From contig NZ_FNIT01000013.1 of the NCBI RefSeq assembly GCF_900104035.1, positions 1 through 64,000 on the forward strand: a DNA stretch of 64,000 nt, written 5' to 3'. The notes beneath the pieces were generated by a model. It had not been told where the DNA came from and ran no database searches. It saw only the letters and a list, made by a program, of their open reading frames with translations. The translations under genes were made by a program, and so were the position numbers. This stretch comes from Aureimonas jatrophae. Its GTDB lineage: Bacteria > Pseudomonadota > Alphaproteobacteria > Rhizobiales > Rhizobiaceae. How positions within the stretch are numbered: the first letter of the stretch is position 1; each line of letters begins with the position of its first letter. Shown piece after piece: positions 1-7,869 of this stretch.

Positions 1-975
1 GGGGGACTCGACCAGGATGCGCTCGGCCACGTTGCCGCTGACCGAGACGTTGGCCGAGCCGGGCTTGACCATGATGTAGATGCCGTCGTTGCGCACCTCG
101 CCCATCGCGGTCTCGGTGTTGCGCAGCACCGTGTTGTTGCGGATCGTCAGCCCCTCGGCCTTGTCCACCGTGATGCCGTGGAAGGTGTTGTTGTAGACGG
201 TGTTGTTCTCGATCAGGACGTTCTTGTAGCGCATGGCGTTGCTCGCGCCCGCGTTCACCGCCTCGTTGCCGAAGAAGATGGCCTGGGTCCAGTGGCCCTG
301 TCCGCTGTCCAGGACGTTGTTGCGCACCACCACGTTCTGCGAGGGCGAGGTGGTGCCGCTGGTGAAGAACTGGATCATGTCGTTGTGGTTGATCGACCAG
401 GCCGATCCCAGGAAGTCGTGCAGGTGGTTGCCGTCCACCACGACGTCGTCGACGTCCGAGAACTGCATGCCGTCGGCCTGCATGTGGTGCAGGTCGTTGT
501 TCTGGATGCTGACGCGGTCCGAACCCGTCACCTGGATGCCGAAGTTGTAGTGCGACACCTCGTTGTTCGTGAACGTGAAACCATCCGTCCCCTTGATCCG
601 GACCGCATTGTCGCCAAGCTTGACGTGCCCGTTATTGAACGAGGCGGCGTCGCCGGTGAGTGTCGAGTTGGACACGACGATGTTGCGCGAATCTTCGACG
701 AAGACATCGCTCCGCCATGGCAGCCTCGACGTGCTGTGGATCGTCACGTCGTCGACCCTGAGGTTTGCGACCCCGTCGAGCTTCACCGACGACAGGACGG
801 CTTGGTCCTGCGAGTCGAGGGAGCGGATCGTGACGGTCGACGCAAAGGTCTTGTCCGCAAGCGAAACGGAGTAGCGAGCATCGCCCTTCAGGAGGATCGT
901 CTCGCCGCCGGAGGCCTCTCGCAGCGCGGTTGCCAACTCCTGTGAACTGGAGACGACGATTGTCTCGTTTGACAT
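1..975 (-). CDS. Right-handed parallel beta-helix protein (N-terminal part, runs off the window)
   Basis: Open frame of 325 codons from an ATG at 973-975 to the window edge, with no stop, so the C-terminus lies outside. From about residue 55 it is built of short repeats rich in N and V (IRNNTV, VVRNNVL, IQNNDL, FTNNEV), the pattern of pectate-lyase or epimerase-like right-handed beta-helices, where stacked Asn line the coil. The N-terminus (MSNETIVVSSSQELATAL) has no hydrophobic signal peptide. Such proteins in this group are often exported by type I secretion with C-terminal RTX repeats, but that end is not visible. Substrate is unknown; polysaccharide binding, lysis or epimerisation are possible. 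GC3 rises sharply after about residue 140. Confidence 0.8.
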   Translation of the reverse strand, partial: MSNETIVVSSSQELATALREASGGETILLKGDARYSVSLADKTFASTVTIRSLDSQDQAVLSSVKLDGVANLRVDDVTIHSTSRLPWRSDVFVEDSRNIVVSNSTLTGDAASFNNGHVKLGDNAVRIKGTDGFTFTNNEVSHYNFGIQVTGSDRVSIQNNDLHHMQADGMQFSDVDDVVVDGNHLHDFLGSAWSINHNDMIQFFTSGTTSPSQNVVVRNNVLDSGQGHWTQAIFFGNEAVNAGASNAMRYKNVLIENNTVYNNTFHGITVDKAEGLTIRNNTVLRNTETAMGEVRNDGIYIMVKPGSANVSVSGNVAERILVESP

Positions 976-1398
976 GTCTGTTTCCAATCCTGCGAGGCGC
1001 ACAGTGCACGCTGATGGGAGCCTAGACAGGTAAGGCTGCCCCAAACTGACCTATGGGGAAGTTATGCGACGCAGGTATGTCGGGTGGTCGAAGAAGAGCC
1101 AAGTGAATGATCGAGGACGCGCATATTAAAATTCGGTAAAATCTGCGCGTCCAGCGTTTATCTCGCCATCTGATGCGGGGCGCCGGCCAATCGAAGCCGG
1201 CGGAGCGCAGCCGATGTGCGCAGAATGCGCAGTTTTACATCGTAATGCTCATGAACCGAGCGGCGGACCCGGGTCCATGTCAACGCTGTAGGCGCGCGAT
1301 AGGGAAACCGCGCCTATTCGTCCCAGTATCTCTTCCGAATACGGGGACATGCGTCGCCATTCGTTGCGGCGACATCCCTACGGTTGGCCGGAACGGGA
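976..1398. other. Intergenic region with a long inverted repeat
   Basis: 423 nt between the beta-helix gene and tRNA-Val. I see no convincing gene. A perfect 9-bp inverted repeat (GGACGCGCA at 1115-1123, TGCGCGTCC at 1144-1152) encloses a 20-nt AT-rich loop about 140 nt upstream of the beta-helix start. A 12-bp perfect palindrome GGACCCGGGTCC lies at 1265-1276. The repeat could be an operator or promoter region for the beta-helix gene; this is inference. Confidence 0.4.
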
Positions 1399-1474
1399 TG
1401 GTGGGCGATGACGGACTCGAACCGCCGACATCCTCGGTGTAAACGAGGCGCTCTACCAACTGAGCTAATCGCCC
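1399..1474 (-). tRNA. tRNA-Val (UAC anticodon)
   Basis: Read on the minus strand, the acceptor stem GGGCGAT (from 1474) pairs with ATCGCCC (1409-1403), followed by discriminator A and an encoded CCA (1401-1399). The anticodon stem CCTCG/CGAGG closes the loop TTTACAC, giving anticodon TAC for valine. The T-arm GGTTCGAGTCC is canonical. Length is 76 nt including CCA. Confidence 0.96.
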
Positions 1475-1495
1475 CTCAGTCTTGTGGAGGTTTCG

Positions 1496-1522
1496 GATAT
1501 AACCTCTGCGAGATGCTCGCAA
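1496..1522 (-). promoter_or_regulatory. Possible promoter for tRNA-Val
   Basis: On the minus strand TTGCGA (1522-1517) and TATATC (1501-1496) are separated by 15 nt, 22 nt upstream of the tRNA 5' end. The -10 is a fair match, but the spacer is shorter than the usual 17 nt, so this is tentative. Confidence 0.3.
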
Positions 1523-1782
1523 GGTGTTTGTCCGGCGACTGGTTTCGTATCGGCTATGTCCATCCGGAAACGGAGCGTGCGCCGTGGTCGGAGGCCTATT
1601 CCCTCGATTCGCTTCGGAGGCCGCCAAGAACCCGATCCTAACCGCTCGTCCTACAACGAGACAGTCGGACGATGTTGTAGCAGTCGGCTGCAAACGACGT
1701 AGCTCCGGACGGTCATCGCGGCGGTCTCCGATGGCATTCGAAAGAATCTGCGCGACGAGGGGCATGAACCGACGAAGCCCTG

Positions 1783-1811
1783 TTGACAGGGCAGGGCGGC
1801 TTCCGTAAACC
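1783..1811 (+). promoter_or_regulatory. Candidate promoter for tRNA-Asp
   Basis: A consensus -35 TTGACA (1783-1788) is followed after 17 nt by TAAACC (1806-1811), about 40 nt upstream of the tRNA. The -35 is perfect and the spacing ideal, while the -10 is weak. The -35 lies inside the palindrome GCCCTG-TTGA-CAGGGC. Confidence 0.5.
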
Positions 1812-1851
1812 GCCGCTCATGCCGCTGACGAACACGCCAGCGGCACCAAGC

Positions 1852-1928
1852 GCGGGTGTAGCTCAGTCGGTTAGAGTGCCGGCCTGTCACGCCGGAGGTC
1901 GCGGGTTCGAGCCCCGTCACTCGCGCCA
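1852..1928 (+). tRNA. tRNA-Asp (GUC anticodon)
   Basis: The acceptor stem GCGGGTG pairs with CACTCGC (one G-T wobble), followed by discriminator G and encoded CCA (1926-1928). The anticodon stem CCGGC/GCCGG closes the loop CTGTCAC, giving anticodon GTC for aspartate. D and T arms (GGTTCGAGCCC) are canonical. An 8-bp hairpin, GACGATCC/GGATCGTC at 1959-1979, lies 30 nt downstream without a T-run and may be a processing or weak termination signal. Confidence 0.96.
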
Positions 1929-2269
1929 TTTTGTCTCGTTCATACCCCGAATGACGAGGACGATCCAGCTGGGATCGTCGGCTCGAGGTTGGCTTTCCGC
2001 TTGCAGTAGCCTTCGCGGTCTTCCGCGACTTGCAACTCTCCTTTTCAGGCTCTGAAATTCGGTCAGGGCATCGCGTCGCGCTGCCTTGCGCCTAGTTTGG
2101 GAAGGGTCTAAGCGTCGCTGCAGATGCGAAGGGTCGGCCGTGGCCGTTGGACGCATTGTGGCAGCCCTTCCGATGCTTACCTGACTTGTACGATCCGAAT
2201 GCGTGTCGCACCGGGTCGTCCGGGTGCAGGCGAACGCCGTTTGGGCGAGTCGAACGAGGTCTGCGAGCG
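1929..2269. other. Intergenic region upstream of the nuo operon
   Basis: 341 nt between tRNA-Asp and nuoA, presumably holding the nuo promoter and leader. Besides the 1959-1979 hairpin I see no strong -35/-10 pair. The nuoA frame stays open upstream to 2147, but that extension looks non-coding because NuoA homology starts at the GTG at 2270. Confidence 0.5.
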
Positions 2270-2635
2270 GTGAATCAGCTTCTGGGATCGTATCTTCCGA
2301 TCGTAATATTCGTGAGCGTTGCGCTCTTCATAGGGCTCGCGTTGCTCGTCTCGCCGTTCCTTCTGGCCTTCAAGGCGCCGGACGACGAGAAGCTGTCGGC
2401 CTACGAATGTGGCTTCGACGCGTTTGACGACTCCCGCATGAAGTTCGACGTCCGCTTCTATCTCGTGTCGATCCTGTTCATCATCTTCGATCTCGAGGTC
2501 GCCTTCCTCTTCCCCTGGGCAGCTTCGTTCGGCGAGCTGGGCTGGGCCGGTCTCTGGTCGATGATGGTGTTTCTGGGCGTGCTCACGGTCGGCTTCGTCT
2601 ATGAATGGAAGAAAGGTGCCCTCGAATGGGATTGA
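2270..2635 (+). CDS. nuoA: NADH-quinone oxidoreductase subunit A
   Basis: Membrane subunit of respiratory complex I, which couples NADH oxidation to quinone reduction and proton pumping. The 121-residue product from GTG 2270 has three hydrophobic segments and the family signatures YECGFDAF (quinone-site loop with the conserved Cys) and [12 protein letters not shown] longer in-frame start at 2147 would add about 40 arginine-rich residues foreign to the family, so the GTG giving [11 protein letters not shown] was chosen; 121 residues is typical. First gene of a complete nuoA-N operon; its end overlaps the nuoB start by 10 nt, indicating translational coupling. Confidence 0.93.
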   Translation: MNQLLGSYLPIVIFVSVALFIGLALLVSPFLLAFKAPDDEKLSAYECGFDAFDDSRMKFDVRFYLVSILFIIFDLEVAFLFPWAASFGELGWAGLWSMMVFLGVLTVGFVYEWKKGALEWD

Positions 2636-3186
2636 ACCCCGCTTCCGCGCCGTTCGCCGCGCGTTCCGACCTGCAAAAGGTGTCGCCTGCGGCTGATCCG
2701 TTTGTCGCCGATGTCGACAACGAGCTCGCCGACAAGGGCTTTATCGTCACCTCGACCGAGGACCTGATCCAGTGGGCGCGTACGGGCTCGCTGATGTGGA
2801 TGACGTTCGGCCTCGCGTGCTGCGCAGTCGAGATGATGCAGATGTCGATGCCGCGGTATGATGCCGAGCGCTTCGGGTTCGCGCCGCGCGCGAGTCCGCG
2901 CCAGTCCGACGTCATGATCGTTGCCGGCACGTTGACCAACAAGATGGCGCCCGCCTTACGCAAGGTCTACGACCAGATGCCTGAGCCGCGCTACGTCATC
3001 TCCATGGGCTCCTGCGCCAACGGCGGCGGCTACTATCACTACAGCTACTCCGTGGTCCGGGGCTGCGACCGTGTGGTTCCGGTCGACATCTACGTCCCGG
3101 GATGCCCGCCGACGGCGGAGGCTCTGCTCTACGGCGTTCTGCTTCTTCAGAAGAAGATTCGTCGCATCGGAACGATCGAGCGTTGA
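2626..3186 (+). CDS. nuoB: NADH-quinone oxidoreductase subunit B
   Basis: Peripheral-arm subunit carrying the terminal cluster N2 that hands electrons to quinone. The 186-residue product shows the N2 ligands: adjacent Cys65-Cys66 in [10 protein letters not shown], Cys130 in SMGSC and Cys160 in YVPGCPP. An upstream in-frame ATG at 2605 lies well inside nuoA; ATG 2626 ([10 protein letters not shown]) gives the usual length and a 10-nt overlap with nuoA. Its stop codon shares one base with the nuoC start. Confidence 0.95.
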   Translation: MGLNPASAPFAARSDLQKVSPAADPFVADVDNELADKGFIVTSTEDLIQWARTGSLMWMTFGLACCAVEMMQMSMPRYDAERFGFAPRASPRQSDVMIVAGTLTNKMAPALRKVYDQMPEPRYVISMGSCANGGGYYHYSYSVVRGCDRVVPVDIYVPGCPPTAEALLYGVLLLQKKIRRIGTIER

Positions 3187-3788
3187 TGATGGCCCTCGCT
3201 GAACTCTCCGACCATCTTGCCGTGCGCTTCGGCGACAAGCTCCTGGCCCGTGAGATCGCCTTCGGCGACCTTACGGTCACGGTTGCGCCGAGCGATCTTC
3301 CCGAGATTGTCACCTTCCTGCGCGACGATGCGCGCTGCCTTTTCACATGCTTCATCGATCTGTGCGGCGTCGACTATCCCAATCGCTTGGAGCGCTTCGA
3401 GGTGGTGACCCACCTTCTGTCGCCGCGTCACAACACCCGCATTCGAGTGAAGGTGTCGACCGAAGAGGATGAGCCGGTTCCCTCGATCACCGCCATCTAC
3501 GCGGGCGCGGACTGGTTCGAGCGCGAAGCCTACGACCTCTACGGCATCCTCTTCACCGGTCATCCGGATCTGCGTCGCATCCTCACCGATTATGGCTTCG
3601 AGGGGCATCCGCTGCGCAAGGACTTCCCGATGACGGGCTTCGTCGAGGTTCACTACGACGAACATCTGAAGCAGGTCGTCTACGAACCGGTCGAACTGCG
3701 TCAGGAAATGCGCTCATTCGACTTCCTCTCTCCCTGGGAAGGCACGGACTACGTGCTGCCGGGCGACGAGAAGGCGAAGGCGAATTGA
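3186..3788 (+). CDS. nuoC: NADH-quinone oxidoreductase subunit C
   Basis: The 30-kDa-type subunit of the hydrophilic arm. The 200-residue product contains the family motif [20 protein letters not shown] and the downstream GHPLRKDFP. The start ATG 3186 overlaps the nuoB stop by one base (TGATG); a second ATG follows at 3189. The frame stays open upstream to 3102, but only by overlapping nuoB. NuoC and NuoD are separate genes here, not fused as in Escherichia coli. A 103-nt gap with a GC hairpin (3797-3818) separates it from nuoD. Confidence 0.95.
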   Translation: MMALAELSDHLAVRFGDKLLAREIAFGDLTVTVAPSDLPEIVTFLRDDARCLFTCFIDLCGVDYPNRLERFEVVTHLLSPRHNTRIRVKVSTEEDEPVPSITAIYAGADWFEREAYDLYGILFTGHPDLRRILTDYGFEGHPLRKDFPMTGFVEVHYDEHLKQVVYEPVELRQEMRSFDFLSPWEGTDYVLPGDEKAKAN

Positions 3789-3796
3789 CAAGAAAA

Positions 3797-3818
3797 GGGC
3801 GCGGCGCACGACGCGCCC
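3797..3818. repeat. Inverted repeat in the nuoC-nuoD gap
   Basis: GGGCGCG (3797-3803) and CGCGCCC (3812-3818) form a 7-bp GC-only stem with an 8-nt loop. It is preceded by AAAA, so in the minus orientation it would end in TTTTCTT like an intrinsic terminator. On the plus strand it lacks a T-run and more likely acts as an mRNA stability or processing hairpin. Confidence 0.55.
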
Positions 3819-3891
3819 GCCGTTGCTTGAGACTGCCGATGTTGGCGCGGATGGCCGCGACGATATCCGCGCTCTGACCAGAGGTGCCGCC

Positions 3892-5085
3892 ATGGCCGAG
3901 ATGATCGACGTCCGGAACTTCAACATCAACTTCGGACCGCAACACCCCGCGGCCCATGGCGTTCTGCGTCTCGTTCTCGAGCTGGACGGGGAGAACGTCG
4001 AGCGCGTCGACCCGCATATTGGTCTGCTGCACCGTGGTACCGAAAAGCTGATCGAGCAGAAGACCTATCTTCAGGCGATTCCGTACTTCGACCGGCTCGA
4101 CTACGTGTCGCCGATGAATCAAGAGCATGCGTTCTGCCTCGCAGTCGAGCGCTTGGCGGGCGTCGAGGTGCCGATCAAGGCGCAGCTCATTCGAGTGCTG
4201 TATTGCGAGATCGGGCGTATCCTCTCGCATCTTCTCAACGTCACGACGCAGGCGATGGACGTTGGCGCCCTGACCCCGCCGCTGTGGGGTTTCGAGGAGC
4301 GCGAGAAGCTGATGGGCTTTTACGAGCGCGCGAGCGGCGCGCGCCTCCACGCAGCCTATTTCCGGCCAGGTGGCGTCCATCAGGATCTCGACCCCAAGCT
4401 CGTCGAGGACATCGGCGAGTGGTGCGATCCGTTCTTGAAGGCGGTCGCCGATATCGACGAACTGCTGACCGGCAACCGCATCTTCAAGCAGCGCAACGTC
4501 GACATCGGTGTCGTGTCGCTCGACGATGCGTTCGCGCTTGGCTTTTCCGGCGTCATGGTTCGCGGCTCTGGCGCCGCATGGGACCTGCGTAAGTCGCAGC
4601 CCTACGAGTGCTACGATCAGATGGAATTCGATATCCCGATCGGGAAGAACGGTGACTGCTACGACCGCTACCTCATCCGCATGGAGGAGATGCGCCAGTC
4701 GACCTACATCATGAAGCAGTGCATCGAGCGTTTGGCAGGCCGTGATCGCGCTGGTCCGATCGCGTCGACCGAAGGCAAGGTCGTGCCGCCCAAGCGGTCG
4801 ACGATGAAGCGGTCGATGGAAGCGCTGATTCACCACTTCAAGCTCTATACCGAAGGCTTCCACGTGCCGGAAGGTGAGATCTACGCGGCGGTCGAGGCGC
4901 CGAAGGGCGAGTTCGGCGTCTATCTCGTGGCGGACGGCACCAACAAGCCCTACCGCTGCAAGATCCGGGCCCCGGGCTTCGCCCATCTCCAGGCCATGGA
5001 CTTCCTGTGCCGTGACCACATGCTCGCGGACGTGTCCGCGATTCTCGGGTCGTGCGACATCGTCTTCGGCGAGGTTGACCGCTGA
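3892..5085 (+). CDS. nuoD: NADH-quinone oxidoreductase subunit D
   Basis: The 49-kDa-type subunit that, with NuoB, forms the quinone-binding cavity. The 397-residue product begins [20 protein letters not shown] and contains the quinone-site GPQHPAAHG motif, the [12 protein letters not shown] segment and the C-terminal DIVFGEVDR typical of the family. ATG 3892 was preferred over the open frame from 3823 because the family N-terminus starts here. A 178-nt gap containing a terminator-like hairpin follows before nuoE. Confidence 0.95.
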   Translation: MAEMIDVRNFNINFGPQHPAAHGVLRLVLELDGENVERVDPHIGLLHRGTEKLIEQKTYLQAIPYFDRLDYVSPMNQEHAFCLAVERLAGVEVPIKAQLIRVLYCEIGRILSHLLNVTTQAMDVGALTPPLWGFEEREKLMGFYERASGARLHAAYFRPGGVHQDLDPKLVEDIGEWCDPFLKAVADIDELLTGNRIFKQRNVDIGVVSLDDAFALGFSGVMVRGSGAAWDLRKSQPYECYDQMEFDIPIGKNGDCYDRYLIRMEEMRQSTYIMKQCIERLAGRDRAGPIASTEGKVVPPKRSTMKRSMEALIHHFKLYTEGFHVPEGEIYAAVEAPKGEFGVYLVADGTNKPYRCKIRAPGFAHLQAMDFLCRDHMLADVSAILGSCDIVFGEVDR

Positions 5086-5164
5086 ACTTGCATGGTTGAG
5101 CGTTCGAGAGGCGGCGCGCTGTCGTAGCGCTGCCGCAGAGCTCTGCGCGACAGGCCGTCGCGAT

Positions 5165-5199
5165 CCAGCTGCCGGGGCTCCGGCGGCTGGCCTTTTGTT
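5165..5199 (+). terminator. Terminator-like hairpin between nuoD and nuoE
   Basis: CCAGCTGCCGG (5165-5175) pairs with CCGGCGGCTGG (5180-5190) as an 11-bp stem with one G-T wobble and a 4-nt loop, followed by CCTTTTGTT. This is the shape of an intrinsic terminator within the nuo operon. It may be a partial attenuator or a 3'-end protecting structure for nuoABCD mRNA; readthrough or a further promoter would be needed for nuoE-N. Confidence 0.55.
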
Positions 5200-5263
5200 G
5201 ATACTGTGTTAGAACGCGCCGCACACTGAGCGTGTCTTGGAACCGTTCTGAAATCGAGGTCCA

Positions 5264-6475
5264 ATGTCCGTCCGACGTCTTGCGGAAGAGGCCGCACAAC
5301 CCCAGACCTTCGCCTTCTCCAGCGACAACGAGGCCTGGGTCGAGACGCTGATCCGCCGCTATCCGGAGGGACGCCAGCAGTCCGCCGTGATCCCCATGCT
5401 GATGCGGGCCCAGGATCAGGACGGTTGGGTGACGAAGGCGGCGATCGAGCATGTAGCCGATAGGCTGAGCATGCCGATGATCCGCGTTCTCGAGGTCGCT
5501 ACCTTTTATACGCAGTTCCAGCTCAAGCCGGTCGGCACACGCGCCCACGTGCAGGTCTGCGGAACGACGCCGTGCATGTTGCGCGGATCCGACGATTTGA
5601 AGCGGGTATGCCGCGAGAAGATTCATCCCGAGCCGCTTCATCCGAACGCGTCCGGCACCCTGTCCTGGGAAGAGGTCGAGTGCCTGGGCGCCTGCGTGAA
5701 TGCGCCCATGGTCATGATCTTCAAGGACACCTACGAGGATCTGACCGGCGAACGACTGGCTGAGATCATCGACGAGTTTGAAGCTGGGCGCGGCGAGAGC
5801 GTCCGCAAGGGACCGCAGATCGATCGCCACCTTTCGGTGCCGGTGGGTGGGCTGACGACGCTGACGTCGTTCCGTGACGAGGACGAGGGCGCCTCTGTCT
5901 CGGCCCAGCGTCCGTCTGCTGCCAACGATGCGCCTCCGCAGGGTCCGGGCGCCGGATATGCCGTGTCCGACGAGTCTCAAGCGGCGCGTGCCGACACCCA
6001 CGCTGCGGAGACCGACAGCTCGATGAAGGGACCGAGCCCCGAAGCGGCTGCGGCAGCGGACAACCGCGCCGACGATGTAGCGAGCATCGATCCGTCGAAG
6101 GGCGCGCAAAACCCGGGAACAGGTCGCGAGGCCGGAACACGCCAGGGACCGACCGGACAGGTCGAACGCGATGCCGCAGAGTTCGGCGAGACCGCGGGCA
6201 ACAGCGATGGGGAACCCCGTGCCGACGGTCCGCTGAAGGCCAAGGGTGCGGCAGCGGAGGATCGCCTCGTCCAGGACTTCAAGCGTGTTCCCGGCGATGC
6301 CCCTCGCGCATCGAGTGCGACCGAGGATCTCGGCAACAAGGATGCCAGCGCGTCCGGCGTCTTCGAGGAGCAGCGGCGGAATACGAGCGATACGCAGGGC
6401 AATCCCGCTGCCGTGTCGCCATCGGGTGCCGAGAACCGCTCTCAACCCAAGACCGACCGCGATACGAAGGACTGA
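5264..6475 (+). CDS. nuoE: NADH-quinone oxidoreductase subunit E with long disordered C-terminal tail
   Basis: The 24-kDa-type subunit of the NADH-oxidising module, carrying the [2Fe-2S] cluster N1a. Of 403 residues, about 1-203 are the family core with a thioredoxin-like fold and cluster ligands Cys99, Cys104, Cys140 and Cys144 (CGTTPC and CLGAC). Residues from about 204 to the end are a low-complexity tail rich in A, D, E, S, G, P and R with no hydrophobic core. A core-only NuoE is about 160-200 residues, so the tail doubles it. Start ATG 5264 has a GAGG Shine-Dalgarno 6-9 nt upstream. The nuoF start follows after 11 nt. Confidence 0.93.
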   Translation: MSVRRLAEEAAQPQTFAFSSDNEAWVETLIRRYPEGRQQSAVIPMLMRAQDQDGWVTKAAIEHVADRLSMPMIRVLEVATFYTQFQLKPVGTRAHVQVCGTTPCMLRGSDDLKRVCREKIHPEPLHPNASGTLSWEEVECLGACVNAPMVMIFKDTYEDLTGERLAEIIDEFEAGRGESVRKGPQIDRHLSVPVGGLTTLTSFRDEDEGASVSAQRPSAANDAPPQGPGAGYAVSDESQAARADTHAAETDSSMKGPSPEAAAAADNRADDVASIDPSKGAQNPGTGREAGTRQGPTGQVERDAAEFGETAGNSDGEPRADGPLKAKGAAAEDRLVQDFKRVPGDAPRASSATEDLGNKDASASGVFEEQRRNTSDTQGNPAAVSPSGAENRSQPKTDRDTKD

Positions 6476-6486
6476 GGAGGCGAGCG

Positions 6487-7794
6487 ATGCTGCAGGATCA
6501 GGACCGTATCTTCACGAATATCTACGGCCTTCGCGACAAGAGCCTGAAGGGCGCGATGAAGCGCGGGCACTTCGACGGCACCGCCGATATCATCGGCAAG
6601 GGTCGCGACTGGATCATCAACGAGATGAAGGCCTCCGGCCTGCGCGGACGAGGCGGAGCAGGCTTCCCGACCGGTCTGAAGTGGTCCTTCATGCCGAAGG
6701 AGGTCGGTGAGCGGCCTCATTATCTCGTGGTCAACGCGGACGAGTCCGAACCCGGCACCTGCAAGGACCGGGAAATCATGCGCAACGACCCTTTCACGCT
6801 GGTGGAGGGGTGCGTCATCGCCGGTTTTGCGATGGGCGCACATGCCGCCTACATCTATGTCCGTGGCGAGTACATTCGCGAGCGCGAAGCGCTGCAGCGC
6901 GCGATCGACGAATGCTACGAGGATGGTCTCCTGGGTCGCGACAACAAGTGCGGCTGGGACATGGACATCTTCGTCCATCATGGCGCCGGAGCCTACATCT
7001 GCGGTGAAGAGACGGCGCTCCTCGAAAGTCTCGAGGGCAAGAAGGGCCAGCCGCGTCTGAAGCCGCCGTTCCCGGCCAACATGGGCCTCTACGGCTGCCC
7101 GACGACGGTCAACAACGTCGAGTCGATCGCGGTCGCGCCGACCATCTTGCGACGTGGCGGTGCTTGGTTCGCCGGTATCGGCCGTCCCAACAACACGGGT
7201 ACCAAGCTGTTCTCGATCTCGGGTCACGTCAACAAGCCGTGCACCGTCGAGGAGGCTATGGGCATTCCGTTCCGTGAGCTCATCGACAAGCACTGCGGTG
7301 GCGTGCGCGGCGGCTACGACAACCTCCTCGCCGTCATTCCCGGCGGTTCGTCCTGCCCGCTCGTTCCGGGCGAGCAGATCCTCGACGCACCAATGGACTT
7401 TGACGGCATGCGCGAGGTGAAGTCCTCGTTCGGTACGGCTGCGGTGATCGTCATGGACAAGTCCACCGACATCGTGCGCTCGATCGCTCGGCTTGCCTAC
7501 TTCTACAAGCACGAGAGCTGCGGCCAGTGCACGCCCTGCCGCGAGGGCACCGGCTGGATGTGGCGCGTCATGGAGCGGATGGTCGTCGGCAACGCCCAAA
7601 AGCGCGAGATCGACATGCTTCTCGACGTGACCAAGCAGGTCGAGGGTCACACGATCTGCGCCCTTGGTGACGCGGCAGCCTGGCCGATCCAGGGTCTCGT
7701 CCGCCACTTCCGGGCTGAGATCGAGCGTCGCATCGACGAGTTCTCGCGCAACGCAGACCATGATCGTCGTCCTGTTCTTCAGGCGGCTGAGTAG
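6487..7794 (+). CDS. nuoF: NADH-quinone oxidoreductase subunit F
   Basis: The 51-kDa-type subunit that binds NADH and FMN and carries [4Fe-4S] cluster N3. The 435-residue product has the glycine-rich nucleotide and flavin site [13 protein letters not shown], the NADH-site motif [13 protein letters not shown], and the N3 ligands in [11 protein letters not shown] with the distal Cys in [21 protein letters not shown] Shine-Dalgarno lies just upstream of ATG 6487. It forms the electron-input module with NuoE and NuoG. Confidence 0.96.
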   Translation: MLQDQDRIFTNIYGLRDKSLKGAMKRGHFDGTADIIGKGRDWIINEMKASGLRGRGGAGFPTGLKWSFMPKEVGERPHYLVVNADESEPGTCKDREIMRNDPFTLVEGCVIAGFAMGAHAAYIYVRGEYIREREALQRAIDECYEDGLLGRDNKCGWDMDIFVHHGAGAYICGEETALLESLEGKKGQPRLKPPFPANMGLYGCPTTVNNVESIAVAPTILRRGGAWFAGIGRPNNTGTKLFSISGHVNKPCTVEEAMGIPFRELIDKHCGGVRGGYDNLLAVIPGGSSCPLVPGEQILDAPMDFDGMREVKSSFGTAAVIVMDKSTDIVRSIARLAYFYKHESCGQCTPCREGTGWMWRVMERMVVGNAQKREIDMLLDVTKQVEGHTICALGDAAAWPIQGLVRHFRAEIERRIDEFSRNADHDRRPVLQAAE

Positions 7795-7812
7795 GTTTTT
7801 CTCGCACGCGCA

Positions 7813-7832
7813 CATCTCGTCTCGACGGGATG
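7813..7832. repeat. Inverted repeat in the nuoF-nuoG gap
   Basis: CATCTCG (7813-7819) and CGGGATG (7826-7832) form a 7-bp stem with one wobble pair and a 6-nt loop in the 75-nt gap. It has no T-run and is one of a series of intercistronic hairpins in this operon. Confidence 0.4.
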
Positions 7833-7869
7833 AGCGGTTCGCTGGTGCGCCCAGACTGAGACGAAGAAG

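Larger units (their letters stand above)
1475..1851. other. Intergenic region between divergent tRNA genes
   Basis: 377 nt between tRNA-Val (minus) and tRNA-Asp (plus). It holds the two candidate tRNA promoters and nothing else I can support. No open frame here has a ribosome binding site or a recognisable product. GCCCTG-TTGA-CAGGGC at 1777-1792 is a perfect palindrome over the tRNA-Asp -35 element. Confidence 0.5.

Noticed and set aside
1399-1474. tRNA-Val as an attachment site for an island extending to the left
   Set aside because: The tRNA 3' end does face the accessory-looking beta-helix gene, but no direct repeat of the tRNA end and no integrase are visible in the 1.4 kb available.
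3797-3818. Hairpin after nuoC as a minus-strand terminator of an antisense transcript
   Set aside because: The A-run on its left gives it that shape, but no minus-strand promoter or gene was found; it is listed only as an intercistronic repeat.
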